64,000 nucleotides of DNA from Acidovorax sp. Root219 (lineage in GTDB: Bacteria > Pseudomonadota > Gammaproteobacteria > Burkholderiales > Burkholderiaceae_C). Location of the stretch: the NCBI RefSeq assembly GCF_001428665.1, contig NZ_LMIJ01000014.1, forward strand, positions 133,445 to 197,444, written 5' to 3'. Position 1 is the stretch's first letter, and each line of letters opens with the position of its first letter. Under the pieces are notes generated by a model. That model saw only the letters and a list, made by a program, of their open reading frames with translations, was not told the DNA's origin and did not search any database. A program made the translations under genes and the position numbers. Below, piece after piece: positions 54,201 to 62,171 of the stretch.

Positions 54201-55099
54201 CCCTGCTGCGCCATGCCGACCAGGCCATGTATGCGGCCAAGCAGGCCGGGCGCAACCGCTTCCACCAGTTCGATGCGGCGCAGGAGCGGGCCCTGGTGGC
54301 GCAGCGCGAGCAGGGCAAGCACCTGCAGGACGCCATCGCGGGGGCACAGTTCATCCTGCACCTGCAGCCCAAGGTGGACATGCGCAGCGGCGCCATCGTG
54401 GGCGCCGAGGCCCTGGCCCGCTGGCAGCACCCCGAACGCGGCCTGCTGCCGCCCGGTGCCTTTCTGCCGTTGCTGGAAGGCACCGAGCTCGAGATCGGCT
54501 TTGGCCAATGGGTGGTCGGGGCAGCCCTGGACCTTCTGCGGCGTTTGAACGGCCATGGCCTGGCCCTGCCCCTGAGCATCAACATCTCGGCCCTGCACCT
54601 GCAGCACCCCGGCTTTGCCGGCTGGATGGCGCACATGCTGGCCGAGCATTCGGACATCGACCCGCGCCAGGTGGAGATCGAGATCACCGAGAGTGCCGCG
54701 CTCTACGACATCAGCGCCGTGGCCGCCACGCTGACGCAACTGCGCGAGCTGGGCGTCACCGTGTCGCTCGACGACTTCGGCACCGGCTATTCGTCGCTGA
54801 CCTACCTGCGCCGCCTGCCCATGGACACGCTCAAGATCGACCAGAGCTTCGTGCACGGCATGATGGGCGACCCCGGCGACCTGGCCATCGTGCAGGGCGT
54901 GATCGGCCTGGCCCGCTCCTTCGGCTACCGCGTGATCGCCGAGGGGGTGGAAACCATCGAGCAGGGCCAGATGCTGCAGCAACTGGGCTGCGCCCAGGCC
55001 CAGGGCTACTGCATCGCGCGGCCCATGGCCATGGAGCAGTTCGTGGACTGGGCCGCCCAGTGGCAGACGCCGGCGGGATGGCAGCGGCAGCGGCACTAG
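51263..55099 (+). CDS. Membrane PAS-GGDEF-EAL cyclic-di-GMP signalling protein
   Basis: This about 1278-residue sensor has an N-terminal membrane domain (residues 1-190, five to six helices), then four PAS/PAC units (about 205-840; PAC-like VRDTAGRWRWLMSRGM and GRPLRMIGMDVDIS), a GGDEF domain with intact LGGDEF (about 921-925) and the inhibitory-site RPGD five residues before it, and an EAL domain with EALARWQ (about 1048), ITESAAL, DDFGTGYSS and AEGVET. Both catalytic sites look complete, so it may be bifunctional. The frame is open upstream to 51083; ATG 51263 starts directly before the membrane domain. Confidence 0.9.
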   Translation: MAHNTLLAGSLLLLLAVLALALLPPMEVLAPSRRTEWLAGVAGGLVSAAMLGMLNFQALGPGMVVYPTATAFVALCFGARATALTAGLALLAGTWIQGSPSLIGAWVLAGAWATGALWRQLALRSGRSSWRELLGLALTLPVVSGFMLALAGIPSPGPATVDWWTNLPWNHGVGIVVLGACRLLLISKAQSLVTTQSALHALGQREQQLRMALESLNGGRWEWDVDTRQFRCEEGFYDLFGITDDVRAAPDLWQRWYDLRHPVDRERNAARLARAMDGLEESYEAEFRVRDTAGRWRWLMSRGMVALRDAKGRPLRMIGMDVDISANREAQQALRDSEAKYTSFYQTLPDAAGISRVSDGRYIDVNPAFCELLGVPHDQVLGRTSTELRIWATDEERKRLLDAFQRHGQVDRLPLVAQRGGVRIPGLMSARSVLVDGEDCFVFVFHDMTEAQRTSDELRALNGLLQQAGRLARLGAWEDVRGRGLVYWSDVCFDIHGMPPGSPLPSDYIDRMVAPAYRETLRNHFRASILERAEWSMELEVHHTDGRLVWVRARGEPVVENGRVTRVRGVMQDIDEAKRANERLRQSEERFSRIFQLMPFPMGLSRRSDGQYLDVNPAWEALLGIPREEAVGQTAVQLGIFTAEDRRQLMQAFEQKGPQASHEVTLHGRPNTRLTVLQSMRAIDFDGEPCWLFSVHDITDRKRYEEQIREREELLSLTISAASLGLWDWDMARGTITGDSRWATMQGRTPGPIAQTSVRWTSAVAADDIDRITAEVARHAARPATPFDATWKVPAPHEGTRWMRNLGKIVSFDADGQPLRMLGVALDVTPQREQEVLLHKLAHFDALTGLPNRVLLARRLQECLDQAREHGTQLGVGYLDLDGFKPVNDRLGHGAGDRLLVMVAGRLSRALRPGDSVARLGGDEFVMLLPDLADTAECERMLGRVMENISAPYALDTERVVVTASIGYTVYPLDEADADTLLRHADQAMYAAKQAGRNRFHQFDAAQERALVAQREQGKHLQDAIAGAQFILHLQPKVDMRSGAIVGAEALARWQHPERGLLPPGAFLPLLEGTELEIGFGQWVVGAALDLLRRLNGHGLALPLSINISALHLQHPGFAGWMAHMLAEHSDIDPRQVEIEITESAALYDISAVAATLTQLRELGVTVSLDDFGTGYSSLTYLRRLPMDTLKIDQSFVHGMMGDPGDLAIVQGVIGLARSFGYRVIAEGVETIEQGQMLQQLGCAQAQGYCIARPMAMEQFVDWAAQWQTPAGWQRQRH

Positions 55100-55162
55100 G
55101 GCGGCTAAGCACGGCCTGCAGCAGATGGCACACTGCAGCCATTTCGCCATGCCTTGATTGCC

Positions 55163-55663
55163 ATGCCCCTGGAAACCACCCTGCACTACCACCCCGACCT
55201 GGTGCGCCACGCCGTCATCTGCTTCTGGCGCCGCTCGACGGGCCGGCGCACGCTGCTGGTCAGCGCGGCGCTGGCTATCTGGTTCGGGGTGTTGGTGGCG
55301 CGCGGCGACCGGTCGTGGCAGATCGGCGTGACCGGGGCGGCGGTGGCCATCAGCCTGCTGATGTGCGCCACCGTCTATGTGGTGCACTACCGCAATGCCA
55401 TGGGCAAGCTGCGCGACATGGGCGGCACGCCAGAGGCCACGCTGCGGGCGGACGAGCACAGCTTCACGCTCGCCTCGGCTGCGGGCCTGGCCACCTTGCC
55501 CTGGTCCAGCGTGAAGGAGGTCTGGCAGTTCGAGCGCGTCTGGCTGCTGCTCTTCTCTCCGGCCCAGTTCAGTACCCTGCCGGTGGCCGACCTGTCGCCC
55601 GAGATGCAGGCCCTCATCGGGGCCAGCGTGCGCGGCACCGGTGGCAAGGTCCACCGGCTCTGA
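55163..55663 (+). CDS. YcxB-like membrane protein
   Basis: The 166-residue protein has two adjacent membrane helices near residues 30-75 (LLVSAALAIWFGVLVA; VTGAAVAISLLMCATVYVV) and a C-terminal soluble region with LPWSSVKEVWQFERVWLLLFSPAQF, the YcxB-family pattern. Function unknown. It ends 15 bp before the convergent prpE stop. Confidence 0.75.
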   Translation: MPLETTLHYHPDLVRHAVICFWRRSTGRRTLLVSAALAIWFGVLVARGDRSWQIGVTGAAVAISLLMCATVYVVHYRNAMGKLRDMGGTPEATLRADEHSFTLASAAGLATLPWSSVKEVWQFERVWLLLFSPAQFSTLPVADLSPEMQALIGASVRGTGGKVHRL

Positions 55664-55678
55664 AGAAAGCGCTCCGCG

Positions 55679-57571
55679 CTATCCCACCAGTTCCCGCACC
55701 TGCTGCAGCGCTGCCGGGTCTTCCATGGTGGTCAGGTCGCCCGGGTCGCGCCGCTCGGCCACGGCCTGCAGGGCGCGGCGCAGCAGCTTGCCGCTGCGCG
55801 TCTTGGGCAGCACGGTCACGAAGTGCACGCGCGAGGGCCGGGCCACGGCGCCCAATTGCTGGTCCACGCGCTGCATGACCTCGCCCTCGAGCTTCAGGCG
55901 CGCCGCCGAGTCGTCAAGCCCGCTGGCATCGCGCGCCACCGCGAAGGCCATGGCCACCTGGCCCTTGAGCGCATCGGCCACGCCCACCACCGCCACCTCG
56001 GCGATGTTGGGGTGTGAGGCGATGCTCTCCTCGATCTCGCGCGTGCCCAGGCGGTGGCCGGCGACGTTGATGACGTCGTCGGTGCGGCCCAGGATGAAGT
56101 GGTAGCCATCGGCATCGCGGATGCCCCAGTCGAAGGTGCTGTAGATCAGCTTGCCGGGGATGCTCTTCCAGTAGGTGTTGACGAAGCGCTCGTCGTCGCG
56201 CCACACCGTCTGCATGCAGCCGGGCGGCAGAGGCCCCTCGATGGCGACCACGCCCTTCTGGTTGGCACCAGTCAGTTCCTCCCCCGTGGATTCGTCGATC
56301 AGCTTCACGGCATAGCCGTACATGGCCTTGCCCGGGCTGCCGAAGCGCGTGGTCTGCTGCTCGATGCCATTGGCCAGCGTGAGGATGGGCCAGCCGGTCT
56401 CGGTCTGCCAGTAGTTGTCGATGATGGGCACGCGCAGCGCATCGCTGATCCACTGGGCGGTGGGCTCGTCCAGCGGCTCGCCGGCCAGCCACAGGGCCTT
56501 GAGGCTCGATACGTCGTACTTGCGCAGCCAGCTCGCGTCCTGCTTCTTGAGCACGCGCACGGCCGTGGGGGCCGAGAACATGTGGGTGACCTGGTACTTC
56601 TCGACGATGCTCCACCACACCCCCGCGTCGGGCCGGGTCGGCAGGCCTTCGTACATGATGGTGGTCATGCCCGCGATCAGCGGCCCGTAGACAATGTAGC
56701 TGTGGCCCACCACCCAGCCGATGTCGCTGGTGGCGAAGTAGGTGTCGCCGGGCTTGGCGTCGAAGATGTGCTTCATGCTGGCAGCCAGGGCCACCGCATA
56801 GCCACCCGTGTCACGCTGCACGCCCTTGGGCTTGCCGGTGGTGCCGCTGGTGTACAGGGTGTAGCTCGGGTGGATGGATTCCACCCACTCGCAGGGCACT
56901 ACGGCGTTCAGGTGCTGCGCCCGCAGAGCGGCCCAGTCATGGTCGCGGCCGGGGTGCAGCTGCATGGGTGCCAGGCCCCGGTTGACCATGAGCACCGCGG
57001 CCGGCTTGTGGCGCGACTGGACGATGGCCTCATCGAGCAGCGGCTTGTAGGGCACGACCTTGCCGCCGCGTGAACCAGCATCGGCGCTGACCACGGCCAC
57101 GGGCTCGGCGTCCTCGATGCGCGAAGCCAGCGAGCCCGATGCGAAGCCGCCAAACACCACCGAATGCAGCGCCCCGATGCGCGCACAGGCCAGCATGGCA
57201 AACGCCGCCTCGGCGATCATGGGCATGTAGATCAGCACGCGGTCGCCCTTCTTCACGCCCAGGGCCCGCAGCACGGCCGCCATGCGCTGCACCTCGGCAT
57301 GCAACTCGGCAAAGCTGTAGCTGCGCTCGCTGTCCGTCTCGGTGGAGATGGCCACCAGCGCCGGTTGGTCGGCCCGCGCGGCCAGGTGCCGGTCCACCGC
57401 GTTGTGGCACAGGTTGGTGGTGCCGCCCACATACCACCGCGCAAAAGGCGGGTTGCTGTAGTCGCAGATCTGCTGGGGCGGGGTCTGCCAGTCGATGAGG
57501 GTGGCCTGCTCGGCCCAGAAGGCATCAGGCTGCTCGAGGGAGTGGCGGTAGAAATCTGCGTAGCGCGTCAT
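55679..57571 (-). CDS. prpE: Propionyl-CoA synthetase
   Basis: PrpE activates propionate to propionyl-CoA. The 630-residue product has the acetyl-CoA-synthetase fold: DFYRHSLEQPDAFWAEQA, the AMP-binding YTSGTTGKPKGV, IDNYWQTETGWPI, and the C-terminal acetylatable Lys in LPKTRSGKLLRR. The Trp/Ala pattern around WLAGEPLDE fits PrpE better than Acs. AGGAG seven bases before ATG 57571 sets the start. No prpBCD genes are nearby. Confidence 0.93.
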   Translation of the reverse strand: MTRYADFYRHSLEQPDAFWAEQATLIDWQTPPQQICDYSNPPFARWYVGGTTNLCHNAVDRHLAARADQPALVAISTETDSERSYSFAELHAEVQRMAAVLRALGVKKGDRVLIYMPMIAEAAFAMLACARIGALHSVVFGGFASGSLASRIEDAEPVAVVSADAGSRGGKVVPYKPLLDEAIVQSRHKPAAVLMVNRGLAPMQLHPGRDHDWAALRAQHLNAVVPCEWVESIHPSYTLYTSGTTGKPKGVQRDTGGYAVALAASMKHIFDAKPGDTYFATSDIGWVVGHSYIVYGPLIAGMTTIMYEGLPTRPDAGVWWSIVEKYQVTHMFSAPTAVRVLKKQDASWLRKYDVSSLKALWLAGEPLDEPTAQWISDALRVPIIDNYWQTETGWPILTLANGIEQQTTRFGSPGKAMYGYAVKLIDESTGEELTGANQKGVVAIEGPLPPGCMQTVWRDDERFVNTYWKSIPGKLIYSTFDWGIRDADGYHFILGRTDDVINVAGHRLGTREIEESIASHPNIAEVAVVGVADALKGQVAMAFAVARDASGLDDSAARLKLEGEVMQRVDQQLGAVARPSRVHFVTVLPKTRSGKLLRRALQAVAERRDPGDLTTMEDPAALQQVRELVG

Positions 57572-57679
57572 GCGGTGTCTCCTGCATCTCGTCTGCACTC
57601 CTCGGCTGGGAGCGCATTTCTGAATTCATAATTATTCATGATGGGCTTGCTGCAAGCTGACGCACAGACCCGCCGATCT

Positions 57680-58084
57680 TCAGGGCGTCTTCCCTTCCAA
57701 GCGCTCGCGCACCCGCTTGCTGGGGTCCTGGAGCAGCAGGCGCGAGATTTCGGACCGCTGAGGCTCCGCAAGATCCTCCACATGGCAAGCCACGCGAAAG
57801 CGTACCGTCGCGCTGCGATGCGCGGCAAGCTCGGTCCACAAGGCCTGTGTGGCGGGATAGTCGGTGCCCAGCTTGCGCAACCAGCCGCCGGCAGACTCCC
57901 AGGTCCCCGACTGGCCCTCGACCAAGGCGGTGCGCAGGCAACCCAGCACCACCACCTCGGAGTCATGCCCTTCCAGCAGGTCATGGACAGCTTCGATCAC
58001 CGCCACCAGCAGGACTGCTTTTTCAGGGGACCCGACGAAACGCACCGCATGCTGGACCTCATGGGCGCGGCCAAAGGTGAACAT
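57680..58084 (-). CDS. Small HEAT-repeat-like hypothetical protein
   Basis: The 134-residue, mostly helical protein has two helical repeats visible in AVIEAVHDLLEGHDSEVVVLGCL and RVACHVEDLAEPQRSEISRLLLQDPSKRVRERL, like HEAT repeats. No signal, membrane segment or catalytic motif. It may be a protein-protein scaffold or a small immunity-type protein; I cannot say. It lies about 110 bp upstream of prpE in the same direction. Confidence 0.7.
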   Translation of the reverse strand: MFTFGRAHEVQHAVRFVGSPEKAVLLVAVIEAVHDLLEGHDSEVVVLGCLRTALVEGQSGTWESAGGWLRKLGTDYPATQALWTELAAHRSATVRFRVACHVEDLAEPQRSEISRLLLQDPSKRVRERLEGKTP

Positions 58085-58103
58085 GTGCCTGCCAGCGCCT
58101 CGC

Positions 58104-58709
58104 TTACTTGATCAGCGCCAGCACGTCCTTGAAGTCAGGGTGCTCGCAAGTTCCCAGCCATTCGAAAGCCACCATCTCGGTGGTCACCAGTTCGGCGCCC
58201 GCGCCGGCCAGGCGGTCGAAGGCGGCGTCGCGGTTGCGGTCGGTGCGCGAGCCGCAGGCGTCGGTCACGACCCAGACCTCGAACTCGTCCTCGATCAGGT
58301 CCAACGCGGTCTGCAGCAGGCAGACATGGGCCTCGCAGCCGGCGATGACGATGGTGCCGCGCTCGGGTGCCTGCTGGGCAGGCTTTTGCAGGTGCTTGGG
58401 CAGGCTGCGTGCATTGCCGCCCTGCTGGGCCTTGGCGGGGGGGCGCAGCCATTCGCCCAGGCCTTCTTCGGCGGCGCTGAAGTGCATCTTGGCCAGGGTC
58501 TTGGCGCACAGCGCGCGCAGCGCCGGGTCATTGGGTCCCAGGCGCGAGGGGTTCTGCTCGGTACCCCAGACCGGCACCTCCAGCAGCTGCGCGATCTGCG
58601 CAAGGCGGCGGGCATTGGCCAGCACGGCGGCGCCTTCGGCAATGGCGGGCATCAGGCGTTCCTGGTAATCCACCAGGACGAGTTGGGATTCGGAGGCGTC
58701 GAGCAGCAT
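58104..58709 (-). CDS. YcaC-like isochorismatase-family hydrolase
   Basis: The 201-residue product has Asp in LVLVDYQERLMP, Lys in TLAKMHFSA and the nucleophile Cys in IVIAGCEAHVCLLQTAL, followed by VVTDACGSRT. This is the YcaC branch of unknown substrate. A 20-residue insertion (about 92-112, rich in Ala, Gln, Lys) sits in the middle. It lies 19 bp upstream of the HEAT-like gene and may be co-transcribed with it. Confidence 0.9.
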   Translation of the reverse strand: MLLDASESQLVLVDYQERLMPAIAEGAAVLANARRLAQIAQLLEVPVWGTEQNPSRLGPNDPALRALCAKTLAKMHFSAAEEGLGEWLRPPAKAQQGGNARSLPKHLQKPAQQAPERGTIVIAGCEAHVCLLQTALDLIEDEFEVWVVTDACGSRTDRNRDAAFDRLAGAGAELVTTEMVAFEWLGTCEHPDFKDVLALIK

Positions 58710-58774
58710 GGCGTGTACCGGGGATTTCAGTAGGAATCCCCCATTGTCGCAGCCCCGGCGCTCTCCAAGCGCCT

Positions 58775-59941
58775 TCAGGGTGCCGGTGCCAGCCGCAGCA
58801 GGCGCCCCTGCGGGCTGTCGGTCAGCAGGTAGAGCCAGCCATCGGGCCCCTGGCGCACATCACGGATGCGCTCGTTGTTGCCCTGCAGCAGCTTCTCCTC
58901 GCGCTGCACCTTGCCGCCTGCCACGTCGAGCCGGTGCAGCGTGCCGAACTTGAGCGAGCCCACGAACAGGCTGCCGCGCCAGGCGGCGCCATAGCGGTCG
59001 CTGGTCAGGAAGGCCATGCCCGACGGCGCGATGGAGGGGACCCAGTAGTGCAGCGGCTGCTCCATGCCGGCCTTGGCCGTGCCCTCGCCCACCTTGCCGC
59101 CGCCGTAGTTCTCGCCATAGGTGATCACCGGCCATCCATAGTTGCGGCCCGGCTGGGGCAGGTTGATCTCGTCGCCGCCCTGGGGGCCATGCTCGTGCAT
59201 CCAGAGCTTGCCATCAGGCGCCAGTGTGGCCCCCTGGGCATTGCGGTGGCCGTAGCTCCAGATCTCGGGCAAGGCGCCTGCGCGCTCGCGAAACGGGTTG
59301 TCGGTCGGCGCGGCGCCATCGGCCGTGATGCGCACGATCTTGCCGTGGTGATTGTCGAGCTTTTGCGCATCGTCCTTGCGGTGGTAACGCTCGCCCAGGG
59401 CCAAAAACAGGTTGCCGTCACCCGCCTGCACGATGCGGCAGCCAAAGTGCAGGTTGCTCGCCACCTTGGGCTTCTGGCTGAAGATGACCTTCACGTCCTG
59501 CAGCGAGCGGTTGTCCGGGGCCAGGGTGGCACGCGCCAGCGCCGTGCTGTTGTCCGAGTTGCCTGCGGCGCCGGGCTCCGAATAGCAAAAGAAGATGCGG
59601 CGGTTCTTCGCAAAGTCGGTGTCGGTCACCACGTCGAGCAGGCCGCCCTGCCCTCCTGCGGCAATGCTCGGCAGGCCCGCCAGCGCCGGGCCGAGCTGGC
59701 CATTGGCCTCCACCACCCGCATACGGCCAGGCCGTTCAGTGACCAGAAAGCGGCCTTCAGGCAGAAACGCCACGGCCCACGGGTTCACCAGACCGGTGGC
59801 GACTGACGCCAAGGTGACAGCCTTGGCGGGCGCTGAGGTCGCCTGGGCATGGACGCTCCCCACGCTTGCGGATGCTACGGAAAAAAGAGCAAGAAACTCC
59901 ACGGCGCGCGCAGAAATGCGGCATTTCGATGTCAGATACAT
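58775..59941 (-). CDS. PQQ-dependent soluble aldose sugar dehydrogenase family protein
   Basis: This 388-residue periplasmic beta-propeller of the glucose/sorbosone dehydrogenase family has a signal peptide ending SVGSVHAQ, LVNPWAVAFLPEGRFLVTERPGRM, GQGGLLDVV, NLHFGCRIV, SYGHRNAQGATL and MHEHGPQGGDEINLP. Members oxidise aldoses with PQQ; the His and Arg residues of the PQQ site appear kept. ATG 59941 starts the signal peptide. Confidence 0.92.
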   Translation of the reverse strand: MYLTSKCRISARAVEFLALFSVASASVGSVHAQATSAPAKAVTLASVATGLVNPWAVAFLPEGRFLVTERPGRMRVVEANGQLGPALAGLPSIAAGGQGGLLDVVTDTDFAKNRRIFFCYSEPGAAGNSDNSTALARATLAPDNRSLQDVKVIFSQKPKVASNLHFGCRIVQAGDGNLFLALGERYHRKDDAQKLDNHHGKIVRITADGAAPTDNPFRERAGALPEIWSYGHRNAQGATLAPDGKLWMHEHGPQGGDEINLPQPGRNYGWPVITYGENYGGGKVGEGTAKAGMEQPLHYWVPSIAPSGMAFLTSDRYGAAWRGSLFVGSLKFGTLHRLDVAGGKVQREEKLLQGNNERIRDVRQGPDGWLYLLTDSPQGRLLRLAPAP

Positions 59942-60076
59942 GTCAACCTTGGTGGACCTGGGTTCCATGCAACCCATGGGTATAAGGGAATGGAGGGGGC
60001 AAGTCCAGCACACACATGCAGGCATACGTGACTTCCCTCACAAAACGGGCAATTTAGCGTGGTACCCTTCGCCCCC

Positions 60077-60661
60077 ATGTCCAAATGGTTTTGCACCCTC
60101 CTCATGGCTTGCGCTGTCAGCGCACAGGCTGCACCATCCACCGGTCAAGCGGATGACATGGAGCGAATACTGATGGACAAGGGGCTCCTGTCCCAGCTCA
60201 AGGACATGCAGCACACCGTGGCCGACAAGGCCCACACGGTGGCGGACAAGGCGTCCGATCTGGTGGGCAATGCCATGGGCTTCCTGGGCGTCCGCTACAA
60301 GCGTGGCGGCAACAGTGCCGAGACTGGCTTTGATTGCAGCGGTTTCGTGCGCGCCATGTACGAGCAGACGGTGGGCCTTTTGCTTCCCCGCCGCGCAGAC
60401 CAGCAGGCCGCCACCACCACAGTGATCGACAAAAAGGAACTGCAGCCCGGCGATCTGGTGTTCTTCAACACCATGCGCCGTGCGTTCAGCCATGTAGGCA
60501 TTTACGTGGGTGATGGCAAATTCATTCACTCTCCTCGCAGTGGATCGGAAATCCGGGTCGAAGACATGCGTATTTCGTATTGGCAGCGTCGCTTCGATGG
60601 GGCGCGCCGCGTCACTCCCGAAGCCAGCGCGGTCGAAACCAGCGCACCTGCCGCAAAGTAA
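60077..60661 (+). CDS. Secreted NlpC/P60 (C40) peptidoglycan endopeptidase
   Basis: The 194-residue product has a signal peptide ending VSAQAAP, a helical linker with a perfect tandem HTVADKA-HTVADKA (residues about 46-59), and the NlpC/P60 domain: catalytic Cys 87 in FDCSGFVRAM, His in FSHVGIYVGDG and a third His in GKFIHSP. It would cut peptide stems in the cell wall. ATG 60077 is preferred over an upstream GTG at 60059 because it starts a proper signal sequence. Confidence 0.93.
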   Translation: MSKWFCTLLMACAVSAQAAPSTGQADDMERILMDKGLLSQLKDMQHTVADKAHTVADKASDLVGNAMGFLGVRYKRGGNSAETGFDCSGFVRAMYEQTVGLLLPRRADQQAATTTVIDKKELQPGDLVFFNTMRRAFSHVGIYVGDGKFIHSPRSGSEIRVEDMRISYWQRRFDGARRVTPEASAVETSAPAAK

Positions 60662-60681
60662 ACCGCGTCAGTGGCTACGAA

Positions 60682-60705
60682 AAAAGCGCGCCTCGGCGCG
60701 CTTTT
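60682..60705. terminator. Bidirectional intrinsic terminator
   Basis: AAAAGCGCGC-ctcg-GCGCGCTTTT is a perfect 10-bp stem with A-run and T-run on opposite sides. It lies between the convergent C40 peptidase gene (ends 60661) and the gene ending at 60714, and can serve both. Confidence 0.88.
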
Positions 60706-60713
60706 GCGTTGGG

Positions 60714-61100
60714 TCATGGCTTGACCACATAGGTGGATTCCGTGCTGCGAATGGGGCCGCCCATCACGTTCACCGGCCGTGCATTCGGGTTGCGCAGGAA
60801 CTCCTTGGCAGCCGCCATGTCCGCTTGGTAGCGTGCCCGGGCCTGCGCCTCGCACGGGCGCCGCTCGGCAGCGGCCAGGGTTCGGCACTCCTCCAGCGCG
60901 ACCTTCATTCCGCCACCCGCCTCGCTGATGGCCGTGTTGTATCGCTGCTGCGGCGTCATGTCCGCCACGGCACCACGCTGCAGCGATGCCTCATCGCCCT
61001 GGGCGTGCGCAGTGGTTGTGGAGGCACAAAACACCCCGACCACGAGCGCGATGGCAACCATGAGGGAAGTGGGAGAAATGGGAGGGATCAATGGACGCAT
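60714..61100 (-). CDS. Small secreted hypothetical protein
   Basis: The 128-residue product has a signal peptide (SLMVAIALVVGVFCASTTTAHA) and a mature helical part with two Cys (EECRTLAAAERRPCEAQ), likely a disulfide, then a C-terminal GGPIRSTESTYV. No recognised family. ATG 61100 is used; a start at 61148 would give a less normal signal. Confidence 0.7.
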   Translation of the reverse strand: MRPLIPPISPTSLMVAIALVVGVFCASTTTAHAQGDEASLQRGAVADMTPQQRYNTAISEAGGGMKVALEECRTLAAAERRPCEAQARARYQADMAAAKEFLRNPNARPVNVMGGPIRSTESTYVVKP

Positions 61101-61329
61101 GGCGGGCCTCTTTCTGGCGGTGCTGGGCATGTCCATGACTTTAGGCACTTGCTGTCCCGGCCGTCATCAGCGCTACGCGCGCCAGCCTGTGAGAAAAGTC
61201 CTACATGGCGCCCCGGCATTGTGAACAATGTGGCACCAACTCGGGCCAAGGCATCCCGTCCGACAGACGGGCATCCGTGGTGCAGCTACAGTCGGGCCAT
61301 TCTTTCACCTGCATACAAAGCGACAAACC

Positions 61330-61581
61330 ATGTTCTCACTGATAGGAACGCTGTTGATTGGACTTGTCGTGGGCTTCATCGCGCGCGCCATCAAACCCGG
61401 AAACGACTCCATGGGCTGGATCATGACGGCCCTGCTGGGCGTGGCGGGCTCCTTCCTGGCCAGCTATGTGGGCGTGGCCATGGGCTGGTACCAGCAAGGC
61501 GACGCAGCCGGATGGATCGCGTCCATCGTAGGCGCCATGGTGCTGCTGTTCATCTACAGCCTGATCAAGGGCAAGAGCTGA
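61330..61581 (+). CDS. GlsB/YeaQ/YmgE-family membrane protein
   Basis: The 83-residue protein has three short membrane helices and family marks LIGTLLIGLVVGFIARAIKPG, GWIMTALLGVAGSFLA and WIASIVGAMVLL. These small proteins are often stress-induced in enterobacteria; the role is unknown. The frame is open upstream to 61228, but ATG 61330 fits the family. Confidence 0.92.
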   Translation: MFSLIGTLLIGLVVGFIARAIKPGNDSMGWIMTALLGVAGSFLASYVGVAMGWYQQGDAAGWIASIVGAMVLLFIYSLIKGKS

Positions 61582-61649
61582 GCGCTGGCCTCTTGCCCTG
61601 GGCCGCGGCGGCCCCAGATCAGAGCCAGCACTTTTTCAGGACCTGACCG

Positions 61650-62147
61650 ATGCCCACTGCCCAGACCATGGCCGCTGACGACCCCGCCCTGGCCGCTGCC
61701 GTGCAGCGCAGCCGGCGCCTGCTACACCGGCGCGCGCTGGTGGCGGCCGCTGCCAGCACCGTGCCCGTGCCGGGCCTGGACTGGGCGGTGGACGCCGCCC
61801 TGCTCTCGCGCCTGCTGCCGCAGATCAGTTCGGAGTTCGGCCTGTCGGCCCAACAACTCGACCAGCTCGACCCCGAAAAGCGCGAAAAAGTGCAAAAGGC
61901 CGTGGGCCTGGTCGGCTCGGTGCTGATCGGCAAGCTCATCACCCGTGAACTGGTGATACGCGCCACGCAGACCGTGGGGCTGCGCCTGACCACCAAGCAG
62001 TTGGCCAAATACGTCCCCCTGGCCGGTCAGGCGGTGTCAGCGGCCATCGGCTACGCCACGCTGCGCTACCTGGGCGAGCAGCACATGCAGGACTGCGTGC
62101 GTGTGGCCAAGGAAGCACAACTGCAACTGCCCGCCCCCAGGAAATAG
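61650..62147 (+). CDS. Hypothetical DUF697-like helical protein
   Basis: The 165-residue product has STVPVPGLDWAVDAALLSRLLPQIS and LAKYVPLAGQAVSAAIGYATLRYLG, which resemble the hydrophobic helical hairpins of DUF697-type proteins. These can associate with membranes. No enzyme motif. It follows the GlsB-type gene by 68 bp in the same direction. Confidence 0.75.
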   Translation: MPTAQTMAADDPALAAAVQRSRRLLHRRALVAAAASTVPVPGLDWAVDAALLSRLLPQISSEFGLSAQQLDQLDPEKREKVQKAVGLVGSVLIGKLITRELVIRATQTVGLRLTTKQLAKYVPLAGQAVSAAIGYATLRYLGEQHMQDCVRVAKEAQLQLPAPRK

Positions 62148-62171
62148 GCGCGGGCAGTCGCCACCAGTTCA

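Noticed and set aside
51086..55654. Very long open frame antisense to the GGDEF-EAL gene
   Set aside because: It is a by-product of high third-position G/C in the true gene; its translation is His/Gly/Gln-rich with no domain, while the plus strand carries complete GGDEF and EAL motifs.
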